Assembly: GCA_021531775.1 (NCBI GenBank)
Contig: JAFBIU010000015.1
Coordinates: forward strand, 16,106 to 80,105
Direction of reading: 5' to 3'
Origin: Parabacteroides distasonis
Lineage (GTDB): Bacteria; Bacteroidota; Bacteroidia; Bacteroidales; Tannerellaceae
DNA: 64,000 nt
The position numbers and the translations under genes are program-made. The stretch's first letter is position 1, and the number at the start of each line of letters is the position of its first letter. The notes beneath the pieces are model-generated. The model was not told the origin of the DNA. It did no database searches and saw only the letters and a program-made list of their open reading frames with translations. Shown in pieces: positions 35,562 to 44,612 of the stretch.

Positions 35562-35576
35562 TTCGTTTTACGGAAT

Positions 35577-36731
35577 ATGCTGACACAAATTATGAATGGC
35601 CGTATCCTCACGCCACAAGGTTGGTTGGAGGATGGCTCCGTCTTGATTAGTGATGGTAAGATTTTGGAAGTGACCAATAGTGATTTGGCCGTTATTGGGG
35701 CTAAAGTGGTCGATGCAAAAGGTATGTATATTGTACCTGGTTTTGTGGCGATGAATCTTCATGGCGGTGCGGGACATGACTTTACGGAGTGTACCGAAGA
35801 GGCTTTCCGGTCTATAGTCAGCGTGCATCAACAACATGGTGCTACGACCATTATTCCGACCCTGTCTGCTTCGACAGCCGAGACCATCCTGAAAGGGGCG
35901 GCTCTCTGCGAACAGTTGATGGCCGAGCCGGATAGTCCGGTGTTGGGCTTGCACATTGAAGGTCCCTATCTGAATCCGAAGATGGCGGGACAGCTCTATA
36001 CAGATACGATCAAACCGGTGGATCGCGACGAGTATCTGTCGATTCTGAAACAGACCTCTTGTATCAAACGTTGGGACATCAGTCCAGAATTGCCCGGTGC
36101 CCATGAGTTTGCGCAATACATGCATCAGCAGGGCATCTTAGTGGCGGTAACCCATACCGAGGCGGAATATGACGAAATCCGTTCGGCTTTTGCGGATGGT
36201 TTTACGCATGCTGCTCAGTTCTACAATGCAATGCCGGGATTCCACAAGCGTCGGGAATATAAATACGAGGGAACCGTTGAGAGTGTCTATCTGACCGAAG
36301 GTATGTCTGTCGAGGTGATTGCCGATGGCAAGCATCTGCCGGGAACCATTCTCCGTTTGGTTTACAAACTGAAAGGGGTGGAAGAGACCTGTCTGGTAAC
36401 CGATGCCTTGTCGTATGCTGGTAGTGATATTCAGCCGGCTGCTGGTTCACGGATCATCATCGAAGATGGTGTCTGCAAGTTGGCCGACCACTCTTCGTTG
36501 GCGGGTAGTATTGCAACGATGGACATTTTGGTGCGTACGATGGTGGAGAAGGCGGGTGTTCCGCTGTCTGATGCCGTTCGAATGGCTTCTGAAACGCCGG
36601 CTCGTCTGTTGCATCTGGACGACCGAAAGGGCTCTTTGGAACGAGGTAAGGATGCCGATGTGGTTCTGCTCGACCGCAATCTGCAAGTACGCTCTGTCTG
36701 GTCACGTGGGCATTTGGTATCTAATGAATGA
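35577..36731 (+). CDS. N-acetylglucosamine-6-phosphate deacetylase-like protein, copy 2 (altered metal site)
   Basis: Paralogue of the preceding gene, 384 aa and collinear along its whole length. It has Glu128 in the normal context LHIEGPYLNP, His193 in VTHTEAEY and Asp276 in VTDAL. The metal-binding His of THLFNAM-type motifs is replaced by Gln214 (THAAQFYNAMP). In E. coli NagA the matching His216 is one of three protein ligands to the metal. The copy may use another metal or substrate, or act as a partner subunit. It is translated between copy 1 and the NagB-PIG-L fusion. Confidence 0.82.
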   Translation: MLTQIMNGRILTPQGWLEDGSVLISDGKILEVTNSDLAVIGAKVVDAKGMYIVPGFVAMNLHGGAGHDFTECTEEAFRSIVSVHQQHGATTIIPTLSASTAETILKGAALCEQLMAEPDSPVLGLHIEGPYLNPKMAGQLYTDTIKPVDRDEYLSILKQTSCIKRWDISPELPGAHEFAQYMHQQGILVAVTHTEAEYDEIRSAFADGFTHAAQFYNAMPGFHKRREYKYEGTVESVYLTEGMSVEVIADGKHLPGTILRLVYKLKGVEETCLVTDALSYAGSDIQPAAGSRIIIEDGVCKLADHSSLAGSIATMDILVRTMVEKAGVPLSDAVRMASETPARLLHLDDRKGSLERGKDADVVLLDRNLQVRSVWSRGHLVSNE

Positions 36732-36764
36732 AATAACACAAATAACTTTTAATACAGAAAGAAT

Positions 36765-38750
36765 ATGAAGACGAATCTTAGTTCACAAATTACGCTGACA
36801 CGTATTCCGTTGCGTTATTATCGTCCGGAAAATGCTTTTGAGCACTCGGTGTTGACGCGTTTGGAGAAGATCCCGACAGAGATCTATGAGTCAGCAGAAG
36901 GTGGTTCGTTTGCGATTGCAAAAGAGTTGGCCACCAAGATCCGTTTGAAACAGCTGGCAGGTGAGACCTTCGTATTGGCCTTGCCTGGCGGGCGTTCTCC
37001 GCTGAGTGTATATCGCGAATTGATCCGTATGCACCAGGAAGAGGAGTTGAGTTTCCAGCATGTCGTTGTCTTTGTGGAATATGAGTTTTATCCCTTGGCA
37101 TCCGTGGCTTCTGGTAATTTGGCTCGTCTGAAAGAGGAACTTTTTGATCACGTAGATATTAAGCCGGAAAATATTTTCGCACCGGACGGTTGTATGGCGA
37201 AGGACGATATTCTGGAGTTCTGTCGTCAATATGAGGAGAAGATCCAATCGTTCGGAGGTATTGACTACATGTTGTTAGGCGTCGGATCTGCCAGCAACAT
37301 CATGTTCAATGTGGCTGGTACCACCATCAGTTCCCGTACACGTCTGGTTTTGCTGGAGGGTGCTTCCCGCAAGGAGGCCTCCCGTACCTTCCCCTCTATG
37401 GAGAATGTACCGGCAGGTGTCGTGACGATGGGTATTGGTACGATGATGGCTGCCAAGCATGTCATTCTGATGGCTTGGGGTGACGACAAGTCGCAGATTA
37501 TTGCACAGACGGTGGAGGGCAAGGTATCGGATGCGATTCCCTCATCCTATCTGCAAGGTCATCCGGATGCCAAAGTGGTGATCGACTTGTCTGCGGCGTA
37601 TCAGTTGACCCGTATCAGTCATCCTTGGTTAGTGACCAGTTGCGAATGGGACAATAAGTTGATCCGTCGTGCTATCGTTTGGTTGTGCCAATTGACCGGC
37701 AAACCGATCCTGAAGTTGACGAACAAGGATTACAGCGATCATGGTCTGGGTGAGTTGTTGGCTCTCTACGGTTCTGCTTACAATGTGAACATCAAGATCT
37801 TCAATGATATTCAGCATACAATCACCGGATGGCCGGGTGGTAAGCCGAATGCGGATGATTCCAATCGTCCGGAACGGGCTACTCCCTATCCGAAGCGTGT
37901 GATCGTCTTCAGTCCGCATCCGGATGATGATGTGATTTCGATGGGTGGAACGCTTCGTCGTCTGTGCGATCAGCACCACGATGTACATGTGGCTTACGAG
38001 ACTTCGGGCAACATTGCGGTGGGTGATGAAGAGGTCATCCGTTACTGTGAATACCTGCGTGACGTATGCGACAAATATAGTCCGGAAAATACAGCGATCA
38101 AGGAAAAAGCAGAAGAGATCATCCGTTACCTGCGTTACGAAAAGGTGGATAATGGGGAACCCGAACGTCGGGATGTGCTCTTTATGAAGGGGACGATCCG
38201 TCGGGAAGAGGCGCGTCATGCTTGTCGCTATTCGGGCTTGAAAGATGAGAATGTACACTTCTTGGATCTGCCGTTCTATGAAACCGGATTGGTCAAGAAG
38301 AATGATTTGGGTGAGATCGACAAGGATGTGGTCAAGAAACTGCTGTTGGATATCAAACCGGATCAGATGTTTGTGGCCGGCGATTTGGCCGATCCTCACG
38401 GAACGCATAAAGTCTGCTTGGATGCTGTGTTGGCTGCTATCGACGAGGTGAAAGAGGAGGAATGGATGAAGAATTGCCGGGTATGGATGTATCGCGGTGC
38501 TTGGGCAGAATGGGAAATGGACCATATCGAAATGGCTGTTCCGATCAGTCCGGAAGAATTACGTTTCAAACGGAATGCCATTCTGAAACATCAGTCGCAA
38601 GCAGAGAGTGCACCCTTCTTGGGAGATGACGAACGTTTGTTCTGGCAACGTGCTGAGGATCGTAACCGTGCTACTGCGGAATTGTATCGTGCCTTGGGAT
38701 TGGCTTCTTACGAGGCTATCGAGGCGTTTGTACAGTATATTCCGCTGTAA
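36765..38750 (+). CDS. NagB-like domain fused to PIG-L (LmbE) deacetylase domain
   Basis: Two-domain protein of 661 aa. Residues about 50-330 have the fold of glucosamine-6-phosphate deaminase (LALPGGRSPLSVYREL, SSRTRLVLL). The four catalytic residues of E. coli NagB are all changed: Asp72 to Tyr106, Asp141 to Ala176, His143 to Asn178 and Glu148 to Val183. Residues about 375-660 form a PIG-L N-acetyl deacetylase domain with intact zinc motifs, HPDDD (385-389) and HGTH (545-548). It is usually annotated nagB, but here only the deacetylase half looks active. It follows the two nagA genes. Confidence 0.85.
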   Translation: MKTNLSSQITLTRIPLRYYRPENAFEHSVLTRLEKIPTEIYESAEGGSFAIAKELATKIRLKQLAGETFVLALPGGRSPLSVYRELIRMHQEEELSFQHVVVFVEYEFYPLASVASGNLARLKEELFDHVDIKPENIFAPDGCMAKDDILEFCRQYEEKIQSFGGIDYMLLGVGSASNIMFNVAGTTISSRTRLVLLEGASRKEASRTFPSMENVPAGVVTMGIGTMMAAKHVILMAWGDDKSQIIAQTVEGKVSDAIPSSYLQGHPDAKVVIDLSAAYQLTRISHPWLVTSCEWDNKLIRRAIVWLCQLTGKPILKLTNKDYSDHGLGELLALYGSAYNVNIKIFNDIQHTITGWPGGKPNADDSNRPERATPYPKRVIVFSPHPDDDVISMGGTLRRLCDQHHDVHVAYETSGNIAVGDEEVIRYCEYLRDVCDKYSPENTAIKEKAEEIIRYLRYEKVDNGEPERRDVLFMKGTIRREEARHACRYSGLKDENVHFLDLPFYETGLVKKNDLGEIDKDVVKKLLLDIKPDQMFVAGDLADPHGTHKVCLDAVLAAIDEVKEEEWMKNCRVWMYRGAWAEWEMDHIEMAVPISPEELRFKRNAILKHQSQAESAPFLGDDERLFWQRAEDRNRATAELYRALGLASYEAIEAFVQYIPL

Positions 38751-38807
38751 TTGATTAAGCGTTGTGTAAAAATCGGACAATTTATTTGTATATTTAAAAT
38801 AAAGCGC

Positions 38808-38815
38808 TACCTTTG
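38808..38815 (+). promoter_or_regulatory. Promoter of tRNA-Pro (-7 box)
   Basis: TACCTTTG, with TTTG at 38785-38788 as the -33 element and a 19-base spacer. This is the best promoter match in the window. Confidence 0.7.
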
Positions 38816-38864
38816 CACCGCATTTGAAAATCAAATGTGTGACATCAAGTAAAATGGTACAGTG

Positions 38865-38939
38865 CGGGGTGTAGCGCAGTCCGGTTAGCGCACCTGCTTT
38901 GGGAGCAGGGGGTCGATGGTTCGAATCCGTTCACCCCGA
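38865..38939 (+). tRNA. tRNA-Pro (anticodon TGG)
   Basis: The acceptor stem CGGGGTG (38865-38871) pairs with CACCCCG (38932-38938). The anticodon stem CCTGC/GCAGG encloses the loop TTTGGGA with anticodon TGG at 38900-38902. The T arm contains GGTTCGAATCC. The discriminator is A and CCA is not encoded. No integrated element is seen at its 3' end. Confidence 0.95.
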
Positions 38940-38948
38940 CACAAAACA

Positions 38949-38990
38949 AAGGGTTGTAAATCAGTAATTTGATTACAACCCTTCTTTTTT
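38949..38990 (+). terminator. Terminator after tRNA-Pro
   Basis: AAGGGTTGTAA(A)TC pairs with GATTACAACCCTT and is followed by CTTTTTT. Confidence 0.8.
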
Positions 38991-39063
38991 TATAAACCCA
39001 ACGCATTGTTGCTTTGTTATATTTATAATCATAGTGTAACGAAACTTAATAGTGTCACGAAAC

Positions 39064-42000
39064 ATGAAAAACAAACTGAATTATGTATCAAGGATCTGCA
39101 TACTCCTTTGTATTTGGTGCTGCATGGTAGGATGTTCAGACCAGAGGCAATCTGCTGATCGATTGCCCTACCACCCGTGTGTCGAAGCGTTCACAACGGG
39201 GCATATTTCCCGATATGCTCCGATCTATCTGATATTCCAACAACCGGTTGATTCGGTTGCTCAGAAGCAAGTGGCGCAACGGCTCTCCATCCGTCCTGCT
39301 GTGAGAGGCTCTTTCCAATTTGAGAATGACCGTACGGTAGCTTTTTATCCAGCGACCTCGTTGGATCGCAATACGACCTACGAGATAACGGCAGACTTGT
39401 CCGATTGGTTTGATTTGCAGAATGCAGACCGGAAATTCTCTTTTCGCGTACAGACACGTCCAACCCTGCTGCGTGCCCACTTGCAATCCATGGAAATCCA
39501 TCCCAAACATCCCGGACAATATGATTTTACCTGTGTGTTGTTGACCCCCGATCGGGAGGAACCCGAAACGGTAGAGTCGTTGTTGCAGGTGTCAGCTCCT
39601 GTACAAACGCAATGGAAACATGCAGCTGACGGATTGCGGCATGAATTGCGGTTGGTCGGTGTCCCTGCCCAACCGGAAGAGGGTAAACCGTTGTGCTTAT
39701 CCGTGGCTCCTAACAAATGGCGCGTGCCGGAAACCGAGTTACTGACCATCCAAGTGCCTCGGCCAGGTGATTTTCGTATCTACGATGTGAAATATGTCCA
39801 AGAGCCAGCTCGATATGTGGAGGTGACTTTCACCCAACCCTTGGATGAGTCGCAGGATCTGCGTGGATTGGCACAGTTGCAAGGCAATCAGCAAGAGACC
39901 GTCACCCAGGAGGGGAATCGGTTGCGTCTCTATCCGGATCCAGGCCGCAAAGGGGAGGTGACACTCCTGTTGAGTGAAGCCATTCGGAGTGCTGATGGAA
40001 ACCCGTTGGGCGAACCTGAGAGTCGTCGATTGCTCATCGGGGAGGAGGTCCCGGCTGTTCGATTTGTAGGAAAAGGGGTGTTGATTCCCCAATCTGATCA
40101 ACTCTCCATTCCCTTCCAAGCCGTCTATCTGCGAGGTGTCGTGGTACGGGTGATCCGGATTCTGCAACAGAATATGGGCTATTTCTTGCAGGAGAATGAG
40201 TTGGACAGTTCCAGTTCGTTGACACGGGTAGGGCGATTGGTGGCTCGCAAGACGATTTTCTTGGATGAGTCCGGATTGGATCTGTCGCAATGGAATACCT
40301 TCTCCATCGATTTGCGCCAATTGATTGAACCGGAACCGGGTGCCGTCTATCGGGTGGAACTCTCGTTTGATCAACGCCTGTCTGCCTATCCCTGTGGAAC
40401 AACCGAACTCGTGACCAAAGAGCAGTTGATGGCCGAAGATGCCGTTCGTTTTCAAGCGGAGAGTGATCATTATGATCGGGGAGGCTATTATTATAATGTG
40501 AACGACGAGGATTGGTCGATTTATCGTTATCAGGAACGGGAGGATCCCTGCAAGCCCAGTTTCTATTTTGGGAAGGTAGAGGCACGCAATGTCTTGGCCA
40601 CGGATATTGGTCTCATCGCTCAATCTGTGGATGATCACGCAATGCGCGTCTTGGCGCATCATTTGCGGACAACGGAACCGATGAAAGGTGTGGAGGTGAC
40701 AGCTTATAACTATCAGGGGCAATCCTTGGCTCAGGCGGAGACTGATGTACATGGACAGGCCGTTTTACGCTGTACCGCCGGTCAACCGTTTTATCTCATG
40801 GCTGCATGGGATAAACAACGTTCCTACTTACGGGTAGATCCGGGTAGTGCTCGCTCGCTGAGTCTGTTTGATGTGGAAGGAGAGGTGGTGCAACAGGGGT
40901 TGAAAGGCTTTATCTATGGTGAACGGGGCGTCTGGCGGCCTGGTGATACGTTGAACATCGGTTTCATGTTGCTGGATCGGGAACATCGCTTGCCTGCAAA
41001 CCATCCGGTGGTCATGGAACTCTACAATCCCTTGGGACAACTGTATGCCCGTCAGACCTGTAGCGACAATGAATTGGGACTGTATGCTTTTCGCTTGGCC
41101 ACAGAATCCGATGCACCGACGGGTGCTTGGAACTTGCAGGCTACGGTGGGAGGTACCCATTTCCAGAAACGGGTGCGTATTGAATCGATCAAGCCCAACC
41201 GGCTGAAGATCGGTCTCTCCTTACCGAAATTGTTGGTGAAAGGAGTGCCGCTCAATGGACGGTTGCATGTGGAATGGCTACAAGGTGCGAAGGCCCGTCA
41301 GTTGAAATATGAATTGCAAGGGCTTTTCGTCGCTACACAAACCCACTTTGACTCCTATCCGAACTATGTGTTTGACGATCCGGGACGTTCGTTCAACAGT
41401 GAAGAGAGTAAGTTGATTCAGGGTACAACCGATGAGGAGGGTGATGCTTCGTTAACCGCTCGTCTGGAGGTAGGGCAAGCTGCACCGGGTATGCTGTTGG
41501 GACAGCTGACGACACGGGTCTATGAAGAGACCGGGGATTTTAGTCTGGATGCGATGCGGGTGCTCTATTCCCCTTACCGTCGCTACATAGGAGTCCGTTC
41601 TCCTCAACAGGGAAGTGAACCGTTAGCGACAGATCAATCACATACATTTGAAGCGGTGGCCGTGGATGAGGCGGGGCTTCCGCAACCGAAAAGCGAGATT
41701 CAGGTAGAGATTTATAAAGTGGATTGGTATTGGTGGTGGAGTTCGGATCGTAGCCAGTTGGCCAATTTTGTATCAGATTCTTACAACAAACCTGTGAAAC
41801 AGATGACTTTGTTTACGGATCAGCAGGGCCGGGCTCGATTTGATTTCCAAGTGAACCGCGAAGAGTGGGGTTCCTATTACATTGCGTTGAAGGATCCGCA
41901 AGGGGGACATCGTACGGGCGTGATGACCTATTTTGATTGGCCAGATTTGGAGGGATGTCGTAACCAGGCTGGTGAATCAGCCGCTCAGATGTTGACGTTC

Positions 42001-44598
42001 CAGACGGATCGGGAAGCATATAAGCCGGGCGAAGAGATGGTGGTACGCATACCCTCTTCGGAAGGTAGTCGGGCTATTGTGAGCGTCGAGCAGGGTTCCC
42101 GTGTCCTCTCGGTACAGGAGGTAGCTTGCCAGGCGACTGAAACGACTCTCCACCTGAAAGCAACAGCTGATATGCAACCCAATGTGTATATCCATGTCAC
42201 CCTACTGCAACCCTATGGACAAGTGGCGAATGACCGGCCGATTCGTCTGTATGGCGTGGTTCCCGTTCGGGTAACAGCTCCTGAGAGCCATTTGAAACCG
42301 GTCATTCAGGTTCCCAAAGAGATCCGTCCCGAGAGCAACTGTCGGGTGACGGTGTCTGAATCCACAGGGCGAGAGATGGCCTATACCTTGGCGGTTGTTG
42401 ATGAAGGATTATTGGATCTGACCCGTTTTCAGACACCTGATCCTTGGGAAGCCTTCCATGCCCGCGAGGCACTGGGTGTACAGACCTGGGATCTGTATAA
42501 TTATGTGGTAGGTGCCTATGGTGGACGCATTGAACAGCTCTTCAGTATCGGTGGTGACGATGCCTTGAAGCGGGGACCGAAAGCGATCGTCAATCGTTTT
42601 CCGCCTGTGGTCCGATTTGAAGGTCCTTTCCGGCTGAAGCGTGGAGAAAAACAGACACATCAGATCCAGATACCGAACTATCATGGACGCGTACGGGTCA
42701 TGGTAGTTGCCGGTAATGGCGAGGCATACGGTCGGGCTGAACAGTCGGTCGTTGTGCGCAAGCCGGTCATGCTGTTGGGTACACTTCCGCGTGTGATCGG
42801 AACCAACGAAGAGATGGTTGTTCCGGCAACGGTCTTTGTGACCCAGCCTCACGTGGGAGAGGTGACCGTTTCCATCCAGTGCCCGAAGGGGATGGAGGTG
42901 ATGGGCGGGGCAACCCGACAGCTCCAGTTTCAAGCGGTCGGAGATCAACAGGTACAGTTCCGTATACGAACAGGAGAGAACCCGGGCACAGGACAGCTTG
43001 TTTTGACCGCTACGGGCGGATCAGAAAAGGCACGCTATACAGCCGATATGACCATTCGTTCCATTTCAGAAACAGAGCGGCAGGTGGTTCCCGTGACGTT
43101 GAAACCGGGAGAACACTGGACCTCCTCTTTGTCGATGGAGGGTTGGGTCGGTACACCCAGTGTCTCTTTGGAGATGACCCATCTATCTCCCTTGGATCTG
43201 ACATCTCGCTTGTCCTATGTGGCAGATTATCCACATGGCTGTTTGGAACAATGGGTTTCCAAGGCCTTCCCAAGGCTCTATGTGGCTACTTTGGCCGGTT
43301 GGGGTGCGGAACAACAGGCCCAAAGCGAAGAACAGGTAAAAACAGTAATTGCCCGTTTGCGTTCCTTCCAGACAGCCAATGGAGGGTTTGCCTATTGGCC
43401 GGGACAGTCAGCCGATCATGTGTGGGGAACGGCCTATGCAGCTCATTTTTTGGTGGCAGCTGAACAGCAAGGGTATTGGATCCCGACGGGCATGAAACAG
43501 GCCCTGTTGAATTATCTCCGGCGCATCTCTCGTGGCTGGCGTGCTTCTGAGCAGGGAGCCTATCGACCCGAAGAAGAGAGTGAAGCCTATCGCCTGTTTG
43601 TCTTGGCTATGGGTGAATCTGCGGAATTGGGAGCCATGAACCGTCTGAAGGAACAGGGTAACCTGACGGATGTGAGCCGTTGGTTCTTGGCATTGGCCTA
43701 TGAGGCTGTCGGACAAACTGACATAGCGTGTGATCTGATCCAACAGACTGCAGAGATGACGGTTGCCCATCGGAAGTCCGATGAAACCTTTGGTAGTGAT
43801 TTGCGGGATCGGGCGATTCAGTTGATGGCTTTCCATCGTTTGGGGTTGGATCAACCTGCAGCCCGTGTAGCCGATCAGATCTCCCGGCAGTTGGCTTCGG
43901 AATCGTGGTTCAATACCCATGCCGTGGCCTTTGCGTTGGCTGCGATGGCGGAATTCCAGCAGGCCCAACCACAGGATGCGCAGGGGGCATTTACCTATCG
44001 GGTGGGAACCCATCAGGGAGAAGCGTCTCCGATGAAGGGAGCTCTGTGGTCGGCTACCTGGCCTATGCAATCGTCCTTGAAGCAACCGGTGGAGGTTACC
44101 AATACGGGCAAATCGACCTTATATGCACGCTGCATCGTGATGGGAGAACGAGCCTTGGGTGAGGTCGAACCAACGGCAGATGGCGTACGTTTGACGGCTA
44201 CTTATACCGATCTCAAGGGGCAGCCGTTGGATGTGGCTCAATTGCAGCAGGGCACCAGTTTCCGGATGAAGCTGACGGTTCAGAATACATCGCCGGAAGC
44301 GGTATCGCATCTGGTGCTGACGCATATCTTACCGGCAGGATGGGAACTGCTCAACACCCGTTTTGTAGCTGAGCCATCAGCAACGACTGAACAGGGAACT
44401 ATCGATTACCAGGATATTCGGGATGATCGTGTCTATAGTTACATCAATTGGCTTCCGGCAGGCCGACAAGTAACCGTCACGTTGCAAGGCTGTGCGGTCT
44501 ATCCGGGTCGATTCTACTTACCGGCTGCGACAGTGGAGGCGATGTATGATGCACGGATTCGGTCGAATACCCGTGGTCGCTATGTGGAAGTAAACTAA
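39064..44598 (+). CDS. Bacterial alpha-2-macroglobulin family lipoprotein
   Basis: Very large envelope protease trap, 1844 aa. It has a lipoprotein signal peptide with the lipobox MVGC near residue 24, then repeated macroglobulin (MG) beta domains. The bait-type region and the A2M domain are in the middle, near LKRGEKQTHQIQIP. The thioester site reads PHGCLEQ, with Cys1393 and Gln1396, so it should be able to form the reactive thioester. The helical thioester domain (ANGGFAYWPG) and a C-terminal receptor-like domain close it. E. coli homologues pair with pbpC; no pbpC is next to it here. The ATG at 39064 is used; a GTG lies 12 bases earlier. Confidence 0.87.
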   Translation: MKNKLNYVSRICILLCIWCCMVGCSDQRQSADRLPYHPCVEAFTTGHISRYAPIYLIFQQPVDSVAQKQVAQRLSIRPAVRGSFQFENDRTVAFYPATSLDRNTTYEITADLSDWFDLQNADRKFSFRVQTRPTLLRAHLQSMEIHPKHPGQYDFTCVLLTPDREEPETVESLLQVSAPVQTQWKHAADGLRHELRLVGVPAQPEEGKPLCLSVAPNKWRVPETELLTIQVPRPGDFRIYDVKYVQEPARYVEVTFTQPLDESQDLRGLAQLQGNQQETVTQEGNRLRLYPDPGRKGEVTLLLSEAIRSADGNPLGEPESRRLLIGEEVPAVRFVGKGVLIPQSDQLSIPFQAVYLRGVVVRVIRILQQNMGYFLQENELDSSSSLTRVGRLVARKTIFLDESGLDLSQWNTFSIDLRQLIEPEPGAVYRVELSFDQRLSAYPCGTTELVTKEQLMAEDAVRFQAESDHYDRGGYYYNVNDEDWSIYRYQEREDPCKPSFYFGKVEARNVLATDIGLIAQSVDDHAMRVLAHHLRTTEPMKGVEVTAYNYQGQSLAQAETDVHGQAVLRCTAGQPFYLMAAWDKQRSYLRVDPGSARSLSLFDVEGEVVQQGLKGFIYGERGVWRPGDTLNIGFMLLDREHRLPANHPVVMELYNPLGQLYARQTCSDNELGLYAFRLATESDAPTGAWNLQATVGGTHFQKRVRIESIKPNRLKIGLSLPKLLVKGVPLNGRLHVEWLQGAKARQLKYELQGLFVATQTHFDSYPNYVFDDPGRSFNSEESKLIQGTTDEEGDASLTARLEVGQAAPGMLLGQLTTRVYEETGDFSLDAMRVLYSPYRRYIGVRSPQQGSEPLATDQSHTFEAVAVDEAGLPQPKSEIQVEIYKVDWYWWWSSDRSQLANFVSDSYNKPVKQMTLFTDQQGRARFDFQVNREEWGSYYIALKDPQGGHRTGVMTYFDWPDLEGCRNQAGESAAQMLTFQTDREAYKPGEEMVVRIPSSEGSRAIVSVEQGSRVLSVQEVACQATETTLHLKATADMQPNVYIHVTLLQPYGQVANDRPIRLYGVVPVRVTAPESHLKPVIQVPKEIRPESNCRVTVSESTGREMAYTLAVVDEGLLDLTRFQTPDPWEAFHAREALGVQTWDLYNYVVGAYGGRIEQLFSIGGDDALKRGPKAIVNRFPPVVRFEGPFRLKRGEKQTHQIQIPNYHGRVRVMVVAGNGEAYGRAEQSVVVRKPVMLLGTLPRVIGTNEEMVVPATVFVTQPHVGEVTVSIQCPKGMEVMGGATRQLQFQAVGDQQVQFRIRTGENPGTGQLVLTATGGSEKARYTADMTIRSISETERQVVPVTLKPGEHWTSSLSMEGWVGTPSVSLEMTHLSPLDLTSRLSYVADYPHGCLEQWVSKAFPRLYVATLAGWGAEQQAQSEEQVKTVIARLRSFQTANGGFAYWPGQSADHVWGTAYAAHFLVAAEQQGYWIPTGMKQALLNYLRRISRGWRASEQGAYRPEEESEAYRLFVLAMGESAELGAMNRLKEQGNLTDVSRWFLALAYEAVGQTDIACDLIQQTAEMTVAHRKSDETFGSDLRDRAIQLMAFHRLGLDQPAARVADQISRQLASESWFNTHAVAFALAAMAEFQQAQPQDAQGAFTYRVGTHQGEASPMKGALWSATWPMQSSLKQPVEVTNTGKSTLYARCIVMGERALGEVEPTADGVRLTATYTDLKGQPLDVAQLQQGTSFRMKLTVQNTSPEAVSHLVLTHILPAGWELLNTRFVAEPSATTEQGTIDYQDIRDDRVYSYINWLPAGRQVTVTLQGCAVYPGRFYLPAATVEAMYDARIRSNTRGRYVEVN

Positions 44599-44612
44599 AA
44601 GGAGGAATGATT

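Noticed and set aside
38865..38990. tRNA-Pro as an integration site
   Set aside because: The tRNA 3' end is followed directly by a terminator and then a core gene; no second copy of the tRNA end or integrase was seen nearby.
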